From Calditrichia bacterium (GTDB taxonomy: Bacteria > Calditrichota > Calditrichia > RBG-13-44-9 > J075), in contig JANQRS010000068.1 of NCBI GenBank assembly GCA_028284445.1, positions 310,616 to 374,615 of the forward strand: DNA of 64,000 bases. The letters are read 5' to 3'. Under the pieces are notes generated by a model. It was not told the origin of the DNA, did no database searches, and saw only the letters and a program-made list of their open reading frames with translations. Positions 53,906-60,851 of this stretch are shown here, piece by piece. The translations under genes and the position numbers were made by a program. Positions within the stretch are counted from its first letter, which is position 1, and the number at the start of each line of letters is the position of its first letter.

Positions 53906-54382
53906 CTATTCATTCCTGGTCAAGAGTTTGACAAGATCCAGCGCAGTGATGATCCCGATGAGACGCTTGTCGCTGGATACCAGCAAGCGATGAATGCGTC
54001 CGTGCGTCATGGTAGTGGCAATTTCCTCTACACTGGTGTCAACATCGACCTCAAACAACACCGGTGTCATAATGTCCGAAACCCTCACTGCGCTATCATT
54101 ATTTACGCGATATCCTTCTACCTCCTCCGGAAGAAAGACATCGTCAAGTGCCTGGTAATAAGGATTGGTTTTACGTTCTGCCCGTTTCTCTACCGGAATA
54201 GTGTGGTAGAGTACCAGGTCAGTATTTGATACAACGCCTATTGGAGTACCATTTTTGTCTATAACCGGTGCGCCGGAGATGCCGTTTTCGATGAAAAATT
54301 CTGCCAGTCGATGTAGGGGCCAATCAGATTCGACTGCCATTACATTGGTTGTCATCACGTCTCTTGCTGTTTGTCTGGTCAT
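53906..54382 (-). CDS. CBS-domain pair protein
   Basis: 158 residues, two CBS motifs and little else: ARDVMTTNVMAVESDWPLH with GVVSNTDLVLYH, and VSDIMTPVLFEVDVDTSVEE with LIGIITALDLVKLL. An insertion of about 30 residues (EKRAERKTNPYYQALDDVF) separates them. Such proteins bind adenosine nucleotides or S-adenosyl compounds and act as sensors for partners. It lies 35 bases after the second cNMP gene. Confidence 0.92.
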   Translation of the reverse strand: MTRQTARDVMTTNVMAVESDWPLHRLAEFFIENGISGAPVIDKNGTPIGVVSNTDLVLYHTIPVEKRAERKTNPYYQALDDVFLPEEVEGYRVNNDSAVRVSDIMTPVLFEVDVDTSVEEIATTMTHGRIHRLLVSSDKRLIGIITALDLVKLLTRNE

Positions 54383-54417
54383 GTTAATACTCCTTTATGA
54401 ATTTAAATCTATCGGTC

Positions 54418-54918
54418 TTAGAAAAGCTTTTGCCATTCCGGGCGATCTTCATTCGGCGCCGGGAAGCTGGCGTAAAATGACATGAGTTTTGAGCGAGTTG
54501 ACTGTAAGCGCTTCTCCATCATACTGGTTACCCGGCGCATGATGTAGAAACCGAGTTCCGGATCTGCTGCCATGACATCTTTCAGCAAATCGGCATCAAG
54601 AATAATCACCCGGGTCTCGTGCAATGCTCGAACCGTAAAGTGCCAGCGATAAGGCGAACAGGACCATGACCAACCAACCATATCATCCGCATACATTTTG
54701 TCGAGAATGACCGTACCATAGTTGTCAACATGCTCCTCGAGCATCAATACACCACTTTCTATGAGATAAAAATGCCGGGCCGGCTTTCCTTTTTCAATCA
54801 GGATCTGTCCCGGATTATAGGTTGCAAGTACGGCGTGAGGTAAGACCGACTCGATTAACCTTTCTGGAAAATCTTCGAAAAAAGGATGTTGCTGAAGCAT
54901 CTCGCGAATATTGCCCAT
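54418..54918 (-). CDS. Cyclic nucleotide-binding domain protein 2
   Basis: 166 residues. A cNMP (Crp-type) beta barrel with YNPGQILIEKGKPARHFYLIE, GVLML and DDMVGWSW, followed by a helical tail without a DNA-binding motif. It shares the GWSW signature and overall plan with the protein encoded just upstream, so they are tandem paralogues. The conserved phosphate-binding 'GE-AL' motif is not clear, so ligand identity is uncertain. The start overlaps the stop of the upstream gene by one base (TAATG). Confidence 0.88.
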   Translation of the reverse strand: MGNIREMLQQHPFFEDFPERLIESVLPHAVLATYNPGQILIEKGKPARHFYLIESGVLMLEEHVDNYGTVILDKMYADDMVGWSWSCSPYRWHFTVRALHETRVIILDADLLKDVMAADPELGFYIMRRVTSMMEKRLQSTRSKLMSFYASFPAPNEDRPEWQKLF

Positions 54919-55397
54919 TATAGTTCCCCTTTCAACAGATAGTGTTGTTTATAGATATCCCAATATTGCAGTCGAGTGGCTTTCAGGCGCCCGGCAATCA
55001 GGGCGATGTAGCGTCTCATCAGTTCGTAGCCGAAGTCATTGTAAGCGGTAAGCAGTTCACGAACATAGAGGCCGTCAATGCTGATCGTTCGGGTAAAGGC
55101 CCTGGCATAGGCATCGTATTCCCATTCGTACGGCGGTATGAGCCATGACCAGCCGAGAACATCACCTCCTTTGAGGCTTTGTATATCGATATCCCCATGA
55201 ACCGCATTGCTGACACCAACCTGAACCGTCCCTTCTTCTATCAGGTAGAAGCGGTCCGCTGCTTCGCCCAGGGAGATGAGCTTCTCTCCCGGCAGAAAAC
55301 TCGCTTCATACGCCCCATACATCAGTCGCTCCAGGTACATGCGATCAATGCCTTTCAGAAAAGGGTGATCTGCCATTCGGTCTATTAAAGTTTTCAT
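54918..55397 (-). CDS. Cyclic nucleotide-binding domain protein 1
   Basis: 159 residues from ATG 55397, which has AGGAGG 5 bases upstream; the longer open frame overlaps the preceding gene. Barrel strands FLPGEKLISLGEAADRFYLI, GTVQVGV and GGDVLGWSW are clear, followed by a helical tail (ELMRRYIALIAGRLKATRL). No DNA-binding domain. Paralogous to the next protein; a heteromeric sensor is likely. It follows the acetyl-CoA transferase/GNAT gene by 16 bases. Confidence 0.9.
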   Translation of the reverse strand: MKTLIDRMADHPFLKGIDRMYLERLMYGAYEASFLPGEKLISLGEAADRFYLIEEGTVQVGVSNAVHGDIDIQSLKGGDVLGWSWLIPPYEWEYDAYARAFTRTISIDGLYVRELLTAYNDFGYELMRRYIALIAGRLKATRLQYWDIYKQHYLLKGEL

Positions 55398-55413
55398 GGG
55401 ATCCTCCTTTGCC

Positions 55414-57324
55414 TCAATGCTCTTGCTCATCATTGACGGCGATTTTTAAGTCCGGCACCTGACGGGATTTAAATTTGATGCGAAGATGATAGACTCCGTC
55501 GGTGAGTGTCGTTTTAACTTTATGGCCGAGTTTGTGAAACACCTTTAACATGCGTGCATTGTCCGGAAGGACGGCCGCCGTAAATCCACGAATACCATTG
55601 CTCTCGGCAATGTCTTGCAGCAGTTTTACGAGATAGGTGCCGATGCCAAGGCCCTGGTAGTCGTCCTGGACCAGGAAGGCAATTTCGGCCCAATTACTCG
55701 CTGTATCTTTGTGATATTCTCCAATGCCGACCAGCCGTTCTCCGCTGCCATCCGGTACCAGGCAGAGCAGGCAAAGATTATCGCGATAATCGACATTGGT
55801 GAAGCGCTGCAAGTCTTCATGCGGCAGTGAATAACGCATGGTAAAGAAGCGATGTATTACTGATTCCGGCGAAAGATCATAAAACAGATGCTTCATTAGA
55901 TTCTCGTCTGCCGGACGCACCGGTCTGATATTAACTGAGATATCGCCCTTAAAGGACCGGGTATGATCGAGATGTTCCGGGTAGTGGCTGTTCGCAACAA
56001 CAATTTGGTCTTCGAAGACTAACCTGCGTTCGCGAGCCTCTTCCATCAATTCTTCCCGGAATTTGGGATGGGCAATTGAAATTAATGCCAGTGCCCGTTC
56101 CCGCACGGTCCGTCCCCACAGATCGGCAACGCCGTATTCCGTAACCACATAATGCACATCACCGCGGGTCGTTACCACGCCGGCGCCGCTTTGCAATTGC
56201 GGAACGATGCGAGAAATTGTGTTTTTGCGCGCCGTTGAGCGCATGACGATGATTGGTTTCCCCCCTTTCGAATGAGATGCGCCACGAATGAAGTCTACCT
56301 GTCCGCCGATGCCGCTATAGAACCTGGTGCCGATACTGTCTGCGCAAATCTGCCCGGTGAGATCTACTTCAATGGCAGCATTTACTGCGACCATTTTATC
56401 GTTTTGGGCGATGACAAATGGATCGTTGGTGAATTCTGCCGGTCGGAATTCGAACAGGGGATTATTATGGATAAATTTATACAGTTTCTCGCTGCCGATG
56501 CAAAAACTGGAAACAATTTTACCCGGTAGTAACGACTTGCGAGAACCGTTGATGATCCCTTTTTCGATCAGTTCAATTATCCCATCCGAAAACATTTCAG
56601 TATGAACGCCGAGGTCGCGCTTATTGCCGAGCGCTGCCAGTACCGCATTCGGCAAGGTGCCGATACCGAGCTGTAAAGTAGATCCGTCGCCAATTAGCGA
56701 GGCCACATGGCGGCCGATGCTCATCGCTACCTCGTCGGTTTCAGCCGGAATTGAGGTGAGCAAGGACGTATCGCTTGTTGTTAGCCTGTCTATTTCCGAG
56801 ATATGGATAAGTGTATCGCCGAGTGTGCGAGGCATATTCTCGTTAATTTCAGCGATCACCACATCGGCGCTTTGGAAGGCCGCACGGACTATGTCAATGG
56901 AAACACCAAGGCTGCAGTAGCCGTGGCGATCCGGTGGGGTTACCATGATAAGAGCGGCATCGAGATGTATGCGCCGGCTGCGGAACAGGCTGGGAATTTC
57001 GCTCAGGAAAACCGGTGTGTAATCAGCGCGGCCATCTTGTACAGCTTGCCGGACATTTGCACCGACAAAGAGTGCGTTGTGGCGAAAATTATGCTCATAT
57101 TGCGCCGCGGCATAAGGGGCTGCCCCTAATGTCAAGAGGTGTATGATTTCGCAGTCCTGGATTTCAGTGCGCCGGGCAGTCAAGGCATTTACCAGGCCTT
57201 CCGGTTCCGCAGCGCCGGAGCCAACGAACACACGTTGTCCCCGGCGAATGCCGCTAACCGCTTTGGCTGGTGTTACCAGGCGATGCCCGATGTCTTTTTT
57301 CCAGTTTGACCAATGGTTGAGCAT
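55414..57324 (-). CDS. Acetyl-CoA hydrolase/transferase fused to a GNAT acetyltransferase
   Basis: 636 residues. Residues about 15-450 are a CoA-transferase/acetyl-CoA hydrolase: GSGAAEPEGLVNAL, GIGTLPNAVL, catalytic E243 in HTEMFSDG, and YVVTEYGVADLWGRT. Residues about 465-625 are a GNAT domain: VNIRPVRPADENLMKHLF, then DDYQGLGIGTYLV as the acetyl-CoA pyrophosphate loop. The fusion is known in other bacteria; the design recalls Pat-type lysine acetyltransferases with an acyl-CoA-handling partner domain. The neighbours (two cNMP-binding proteins, Usp) suggest a regulated protein acetylase. Confidence 0.93.
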   Translation of the reverse strand: MLNHWSNWKKDIGHRLVTPAKAVSGIRRGQRVFVGSGAAEPEGLVNALTARRTEIQDCEIIHLLTLGAAPYAAAQYEHNFRHNALFVGANVRQAVQDGRADYTPVFLSEIPSLFRSRRIHLDAALIMVTPPDRHGYCSLGVSIDIVRAAFQSADVVIAEINENMPRTLGDTLIHISEIDRLTTSDTSLLTSIPAETDEVAMSIGRHVASLIGDGSTLQLGIGTLPNAVLAALGNKRDLGVHTEMFSDGIIELIEKGIINGSRKSLLPGKIVSSFCIGSEKLYKFIHNNPLFEFRPAEFTNDPFVIAQNDKMVAVNAAIEVDLTGQICADSIGTRFYSGIGGQVDFIRGASHSKGGKPIIVMRSTARKNTISRIVPQLQSGAGVVTTRGDVHYVVTEYGVADLWGRTVRERALALISIAHPKFREELMEEARERRLVFEDQIVVANSHYPEHLDHTRSFKGDISVNIRPVRPADENLMKHLFYDLSPESVIHRFFTMRYSLPHEDLQRFTNVDYRDNLCLLCLVPDGSGERLVGIGEYHKDTASNWAEIAFLVQDDYQGLGIGTYLVKLLQDIAESNGIRGFTAAVLPDNARMLKVFHKLGHKVKTTLTDGVYHLRIKFKSRQVPDLKIAVNDEQEH

Positions 57325-57350
57325 ATCAAAAATCCTTTCATTTGCCTTGG

Positions 57351-58289
57351 TTATGCGGATGTATCTTCAACTGCGGTGGCCTGTGCAGCTTCCCCGCTTT
57401 CCAGGGAGCGTTCGCGGCCGACTGTCAATACCGGTATCTTCGCGAGACGAACCACTCTTTCAGTTGTGCTGCCAACCAGGAAGTGGTCGAGTCCAGTTAA
57501 GCCGCGTGTGGCCATGATGATCATGTCGCTGCCGAGATTGTCTGCTGCGCGAAGGATTTCATCAAATGCTTGCCCTTCTGTGACCAGGTAGCTGACATCG
57601 TTACCGTTGGCCGGTGCGAAAGCCGCAAGCCGGTCGGCTGAGAGCGTCTGAATTTTTGGATTGACGGCAAAAACCGATTCGACATTGCCGGCATAATAAG
57701 CCGGATGCAGGCGCTGTTCGACAACGTGGATAAAGTCAAGCCGGGCGTCAAATAATTCAGCAAAAATCCGGGCATTGTTGACTGCCTCGCGACCATATTT
57801 GGAGAATTCTACCGGGACCAGGATTTTTTCTACCGCGTATTTCTTCATCGGTTCGTGTACAGTCATGACCGGGGTTGGCGAAAGACGAACAACGCGTTCT
57901 GCAACGCTGCCGAAGACCCATTTCTTGAGTCCACGTCGACCATGAGTGCCCATAACCACCAGATCGTAGCTGTTTTCATGAATAAAATTGATAACGCTTT
58001 CGGCAGCGCTAAAACCGCGCACAATTCTCGAATTGATAGTCACACCTCTTTCGGCAGCTGCATTATTGGTTTCATTCAGCCGGCTGAATATGCGTTTTTC
58101 TCTCTTCTTAACCAACTCTTCATATCCCTCGAAGACGCCCTCATCAGAGAATTCTTCCACGTGTAGAACAACGGCATGAAGCAATGTTACCTCGGCGCTA
58201 AATTTTTCTGCCAGGAACAGCGCGTTATCGACTGCATAGTCAGAAAATTCGCTGAAGTCTACCGGGACCAGGATTTTCTTGAGTTTCAT
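57351..58289 (-). CDS. Tandem universal stress protein (two UspA domains)
   Basis: 312 residues from ATG 58289, which has AGGAGGT 5 bases upstream. Domain 1 (1-145) has the ATP-binding pattern G-x2-G-x9-G-S: GTHG at 114-117 and GS at 127-128. Domain 2 (about 152-295) has ATRG and GST at matching places, so the first glycine is alanine. Domain 1 starts MKLKKILVPVDFSEFS, domain 2 VEKILVPVEFSKYG. It is the first gene of the six-gene operon, and thus sets its expression. Confidence 0.95.
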   Translation of the reverse strand: MKLKKILVPVDFSEFSDYAVDNALFLAEKFSAEVTLLHAVVLHVEEFSDEGVFEGYEELVKKREKRIFSRLNETNNAAAERGVTINSRIVRGFSAAESVINFIHENSYDLVVMGTHGRRGLKKWVFGSVAERVVRLSPTPVMTVHEPMKKYAVEKILVPVEFSKYGREAVNNARIFAELFDARLDFIHVVEQRLHPAYYAGNVESVFAVNPKIQTLSADRLAAFAPANGNDVSYLVTEGQAFDEILRAADNLGSDMIIMATRGLTGLDHFLVGSTTERVVRLAKIPVLTVGRERSLESGEAAQATAVEDTSA

Positions 58290-58931
58290 TTTGGACCTCC
58301 TTTTAGGGGTTTGTGTTGCTTCTTTCATCCACTCATTTACAGATAGAACAATTTGCTTGCCAGAGTGGGTTCTGGTGGTACAGATAACTGAAATTATTGG
58401 CTTTAAGATGCGAAAAAGGGGAGGGTAGTGGATTCGGAAAGGTGCCACAAAACGGTTGCCCGACAATTAATGGCATACATTAAGCACCAGAGTGCTTCAA
58501 TGTGGAATAACTGCCTGGATATTTATGTTACTTGTACTGATTTTTTTGCGAAAGGCCACAAATCGATCAAGTGTCTGTCTTAACTTGCCGATATCCCAAT
58601 TGATTCCAATATCTCCTAAGATTTATGCGCCGATTCGCCGGATGTTTACACCGGTCAGTGATGGGGAGTCTGACCTTCATCCGGAGTTTTGGTGAGTATT
58701 GAGAAACTGGCCATGGATGGTTGTCTTTACCGGAAATAAGATGCGGGGGGAGAGAACTTTTTTGCATCTTCCGGACATTCCTTCCGTATGGGTAATTACA
58801 GTGAGGGAATAGGGCGATAACTGAGACGTTGTCGTAACAGAGATTCACATAATCTTGCTGGTAGACTCACATGATTAGGGGGACTTAAATGGATGAACCA
58901 TAATGACATCTTTTGTTCAAAGGAGTTGTAA
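58290..58931. other. Gene-free region of 640 bases with a nested hairpin
   Basis: It holds the upstream region of the stress operon and of the plus-strand lipoprotein gene. No convincing gene is seen: open frames here lack motifs and ribosome sites. At 58638-58684 there is a nested fold: outer stem CCGGATG/CATCCGG and inner stem GGTCAG/CTGACC with an 11-base loop. That could be a leader RNA structure or an unrecognised small RNA. Confidence 0.5.
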
Positions 58932-59336
58932 ATGAAACGTAGGATACTTACATCCGTCACCCTGCTTATTGCTCTTTTCCTGCTTGCATGCAGCGGGTCC
59001 CACACTACAGTAAACAAAGCCAGCACATCTTCTCTCTCTACCATTGCCCACAACGAAATTTTTGATGCCATGCAGCTTCATACCCTCGATAACGCGTACG
59101 AAGTGGTGCGTCACCTGCGCCCAAACTTACTGCGGGTTGGCTTCAGCAATCGAATGGCCCACAACGGCAATCACCCGAAGGTTTATCTTGATGAGAAATA
59201 CTTTGGCGAGTTCGAGTCACTGAATCATATCAATTCACGCTACATCACCGAGATCACCTATCTAAAGCATCGCGAAGCCCATATTCGTTTTGGGTATGGA
59301 CATGACGCCGGTGTGTTTCTTGTCAGCACGAAATAG
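58932..59336 (+). CDS. Small lipoprotein with TonB-receptor-plug-like motif
   Basis: 134 residues. Lipoprotein signal (LLIALFLLAC, Cys20), then DAMQLHTLDNAYEVVRHLRP, VYLDEKYFGEFESLNHI and a closing RFGYGHDAGVFLV. This order (A-x-D/N-A-Y-E-V-V-x-x-L-R-P, then VYLD, then RFG-H-GV) is a known plug-like pattern in small lipoproteins of several phyla, with unknown role. AAAGGAG lies 6 bases before the ATG. Confidence 0.82.
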   Translation: MKRRILTSVTLLIALFLLACSGSHTTVNKASTSSLSTIAHNEIFDAMQLHTLDNAYEVVRHLRPNLLRVGFSNRMAHNGNHPKVYLDEKYFGEFESLNHINSRYITEITYLKHREAHIRFGYGHDAGVFLVSTK

Positions 59337-59400
59337 AGACAGGGCATTTGGCAGTAGCAGGAAAATGACAAATGCCGAATATTGAAATGTTGATGTCTCG

Positions 59401-59419
59401 TGCGCGGCTCCGCCGCGCA
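59401..59419. other. GC-rich hairpin between convergent genes
   Basis: TGCGCGG/CCGCGCA with a 5-base loop between the lipoprotein gene and the TPM gene. There is no T-run on either side, so termination here is uncertain. Confidence 0.45.
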
Positions 59420-59448
59420 TGTGGAGCAAAAAATATTGATGTATCTGT

Positions 59449-60162
59449 CTACCAGCTGCCGCTGGCGCCACCACCATCGAAGTCGTCACCTGAATCGTCA
59501 CTGTCACCGCTGAAGCCACCCCAAAAACCACCCAAATCATCCTCTCCCTGACTGCTATACGTGCGGTTTCTGCTTGGTAGTAAAATTGTTGTAAAGATCG
59601 TAATTAACAAGAGTAACAGAATCAGGCCCATGTATTGCAAAGAACGGCGCTGATCGCTTGAAAACGATCTACGGAGAGGAGGCGTTTTGTTACGCAACCT
59701 ATCCGAGATCCGGGCTAGCCCACTACTAATGCCGCCATAATATTTTCCCTGTTGAAACGGCCCTGCCATATGATGCTCGATAACTTCAGCTGCAAAGCGA
59801 TCGGTGACGCGGCCACGCACCTTCGCGTCGGTTTGTATGCGCAAACGCCGATCTTGAAGAAACACGGCAATTAACACACCGTGATTGTCGAGTTGTGCCT
59901 GCCGATTCTTATTTGTCAGGAGCTTCTTAGCAAATACTTCCATGCGTTGTCCAGACGGCACCCGATTAAATACTGATACAAAGACATAACTGCCGTTTTC
60001 TTTAAGTAGGTCGTCGATTCGAGAGTTAAGGCGGTCAACCTGACTGCGTGTCAAGGTGTTGGTCTGATCATCAATCCAATGATGCCCGGATTGGGCAAAG
60101 ATGAGATTGGAAAAAATAAATATCAATACTATAAAATAGGCGAAGAGGCGATATCGCAACAA
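59449..60162 (-). CDS. TPM-domain membrane protein
   Basis: 237 residues. Signal peptide (FAYFIVLIFIFSNLIFAQ), a TPM (Psb32/MOLO1-like) domain at about 28-150 (WIDDQTNTLTRSQVDRLN and HGVLIAVFLQDRRLRIQTD), one membrane helix (MGLILLLLLITIFTTILL) and a Gly/Asp/Ser-rich tail ending GGGASGSW, the usual end of this family. Proteins of this type are membrane-tethered and of uncertain function. Confidence 0.92.
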   Translation of the reverse strand: MLRYRLFAYFIVLIFIFSNLIFAQSGHHWIDDQTNTLTRSQVDRLNSRIDDLLKENGSYVFVSVFNRVPSGQRMEVFAKKLLTNKNRQAQLDNHGVLIAVFLQDRRLRIQTDAKVRGRVTDRFAAEVIEHHMAGPFQQGKYYGGISSGLARISDRLRNKTPPLRRSFSSDQRRSLQYMGLILLLLLITIFTTILLPSRNRTYSSQGEDDLGGFWGGFSGDSDDSGDDFDGGGASGSW

Positions 60163-60195
60163 AAAGACTCCCTCGACATTTCCTGGCCACTGCTT

Positions 60196-60246
60196 CCCCG
60201 GGTAGAAAAGAAACCCGGGGCTGAGCTACATCATCCCGCAAGCGGG
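60196..60246. other. Two tandem hairpins
   Basis: CCCCGGGT/ACCCGGGG with a 9-base loop (60196-60220) and CCCGC-AA-GCGGG (60235-60246). Together with the following heptamer array they form the gap between the deaminase and TPM genes, both read on the minus strand. Confidence 0.65.
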
Positions 60247-60267
60247 ATTCTCAATGTGAAAAGAAAA

Positions 60268-60309
60268 ATTCGTCATTCGTCATTCGTCATTCGTCATTCG
60301 TCATTCCTC
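60268..60309 (+). repeat. Heptamer array (ATTCGTC)n, copy 2
   Basis: Five perfect ATTCGTC units and one ATTCCTC. The same A-rich lead-in (GTGAAAAGAAAA) precedes the array at 31866. The array overlaps the stop codon of the deaminase gene. Confidence 0.92.
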
Positions 60310-60813
60310 ATTCCCATACGGAATATAGCCCTTGAATTTCGCCAGGATCTTTTCCAGCGGCTGGAAATCGAGGTAGCGCATTGAGATGCCGGAGGCTTCG
60401 AAGATTTTTACAGATGCCTTGTGGAAGGGCTGATCGCGATATTTATCGGATAGGTAGATGACCTCGGAGATTTTTTTCTGGGCAATTTGCTTTGCGCATT
60501 CATTGCAGGGAAAGAGGGTTGCGTAGATCTTGCAGCCGCGCAGGTCACTGGTGGTTGAGCTGAGGATTGCATTGGCCTCTGCATGAACCACGTAAGGATA
60601 TTTGGTGTCAATCCATTCACCGTCGCGTTCCCAGGGGAAAGCACGCTCATCTGCACCAGCTATAAACCCATTGTAGCCGGTTCCCACGATATGATTCTGC
60701 TGGTTTACAATCACCGCACCGACCTTGCTGCTGGGATCTTTTGATCGCAGAGAAGTAAAAATGGCGATGCCCATAAAATATTCGTCCCAGCTCAAATATG
60801 TCAAGTCCTGCAT
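60301..60813 (-). CDS. dCMP/cytidine deaminase-like zinc protein
   Basis: 170 residues. Zinc-site motifs HAEANAIL and PCNECAKQI are those of the dCMP deaminase (ComEB-like) family, and the start WDEYFMGIAIFTSLRSKDPS with VGAVIV is also typical. It would convert dCMP to dUMP for dTTP synthesis; other deoxycytidylate-like substrates are possible. The last residues GNEE and the stop come from the heptamer repeat, so the C-terminus may have been altered. Confidence 0.92.
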   Translation of the reverse strand: MQDLTYLSWDEYFMGIAIFTSLRSKDPSSKVGAVIVNQQNHIVGTGYNGFIAGADERAFPWERDGEWIDTKYPYVVHAEANAILSSTTSDLRGCKIYATLFPCNECAKQIAQKKISEVIYLSDKYRDQPFHKASVKIFEASGISMRYLDFQPLEKILAKFKGYIPYGNEE

Positions 60814-60851
60814 ACGGTTCTCCGTCTTGATCTTAGCCTCTAATAGATTTA

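Noticed and set aside
58567..58848. 93-codon minus-strand frame in the gap at 58.3-58.9 kb
   Set aside because: No start site, hydrophobic segment or motif, and it overlaps the nested hairpin.
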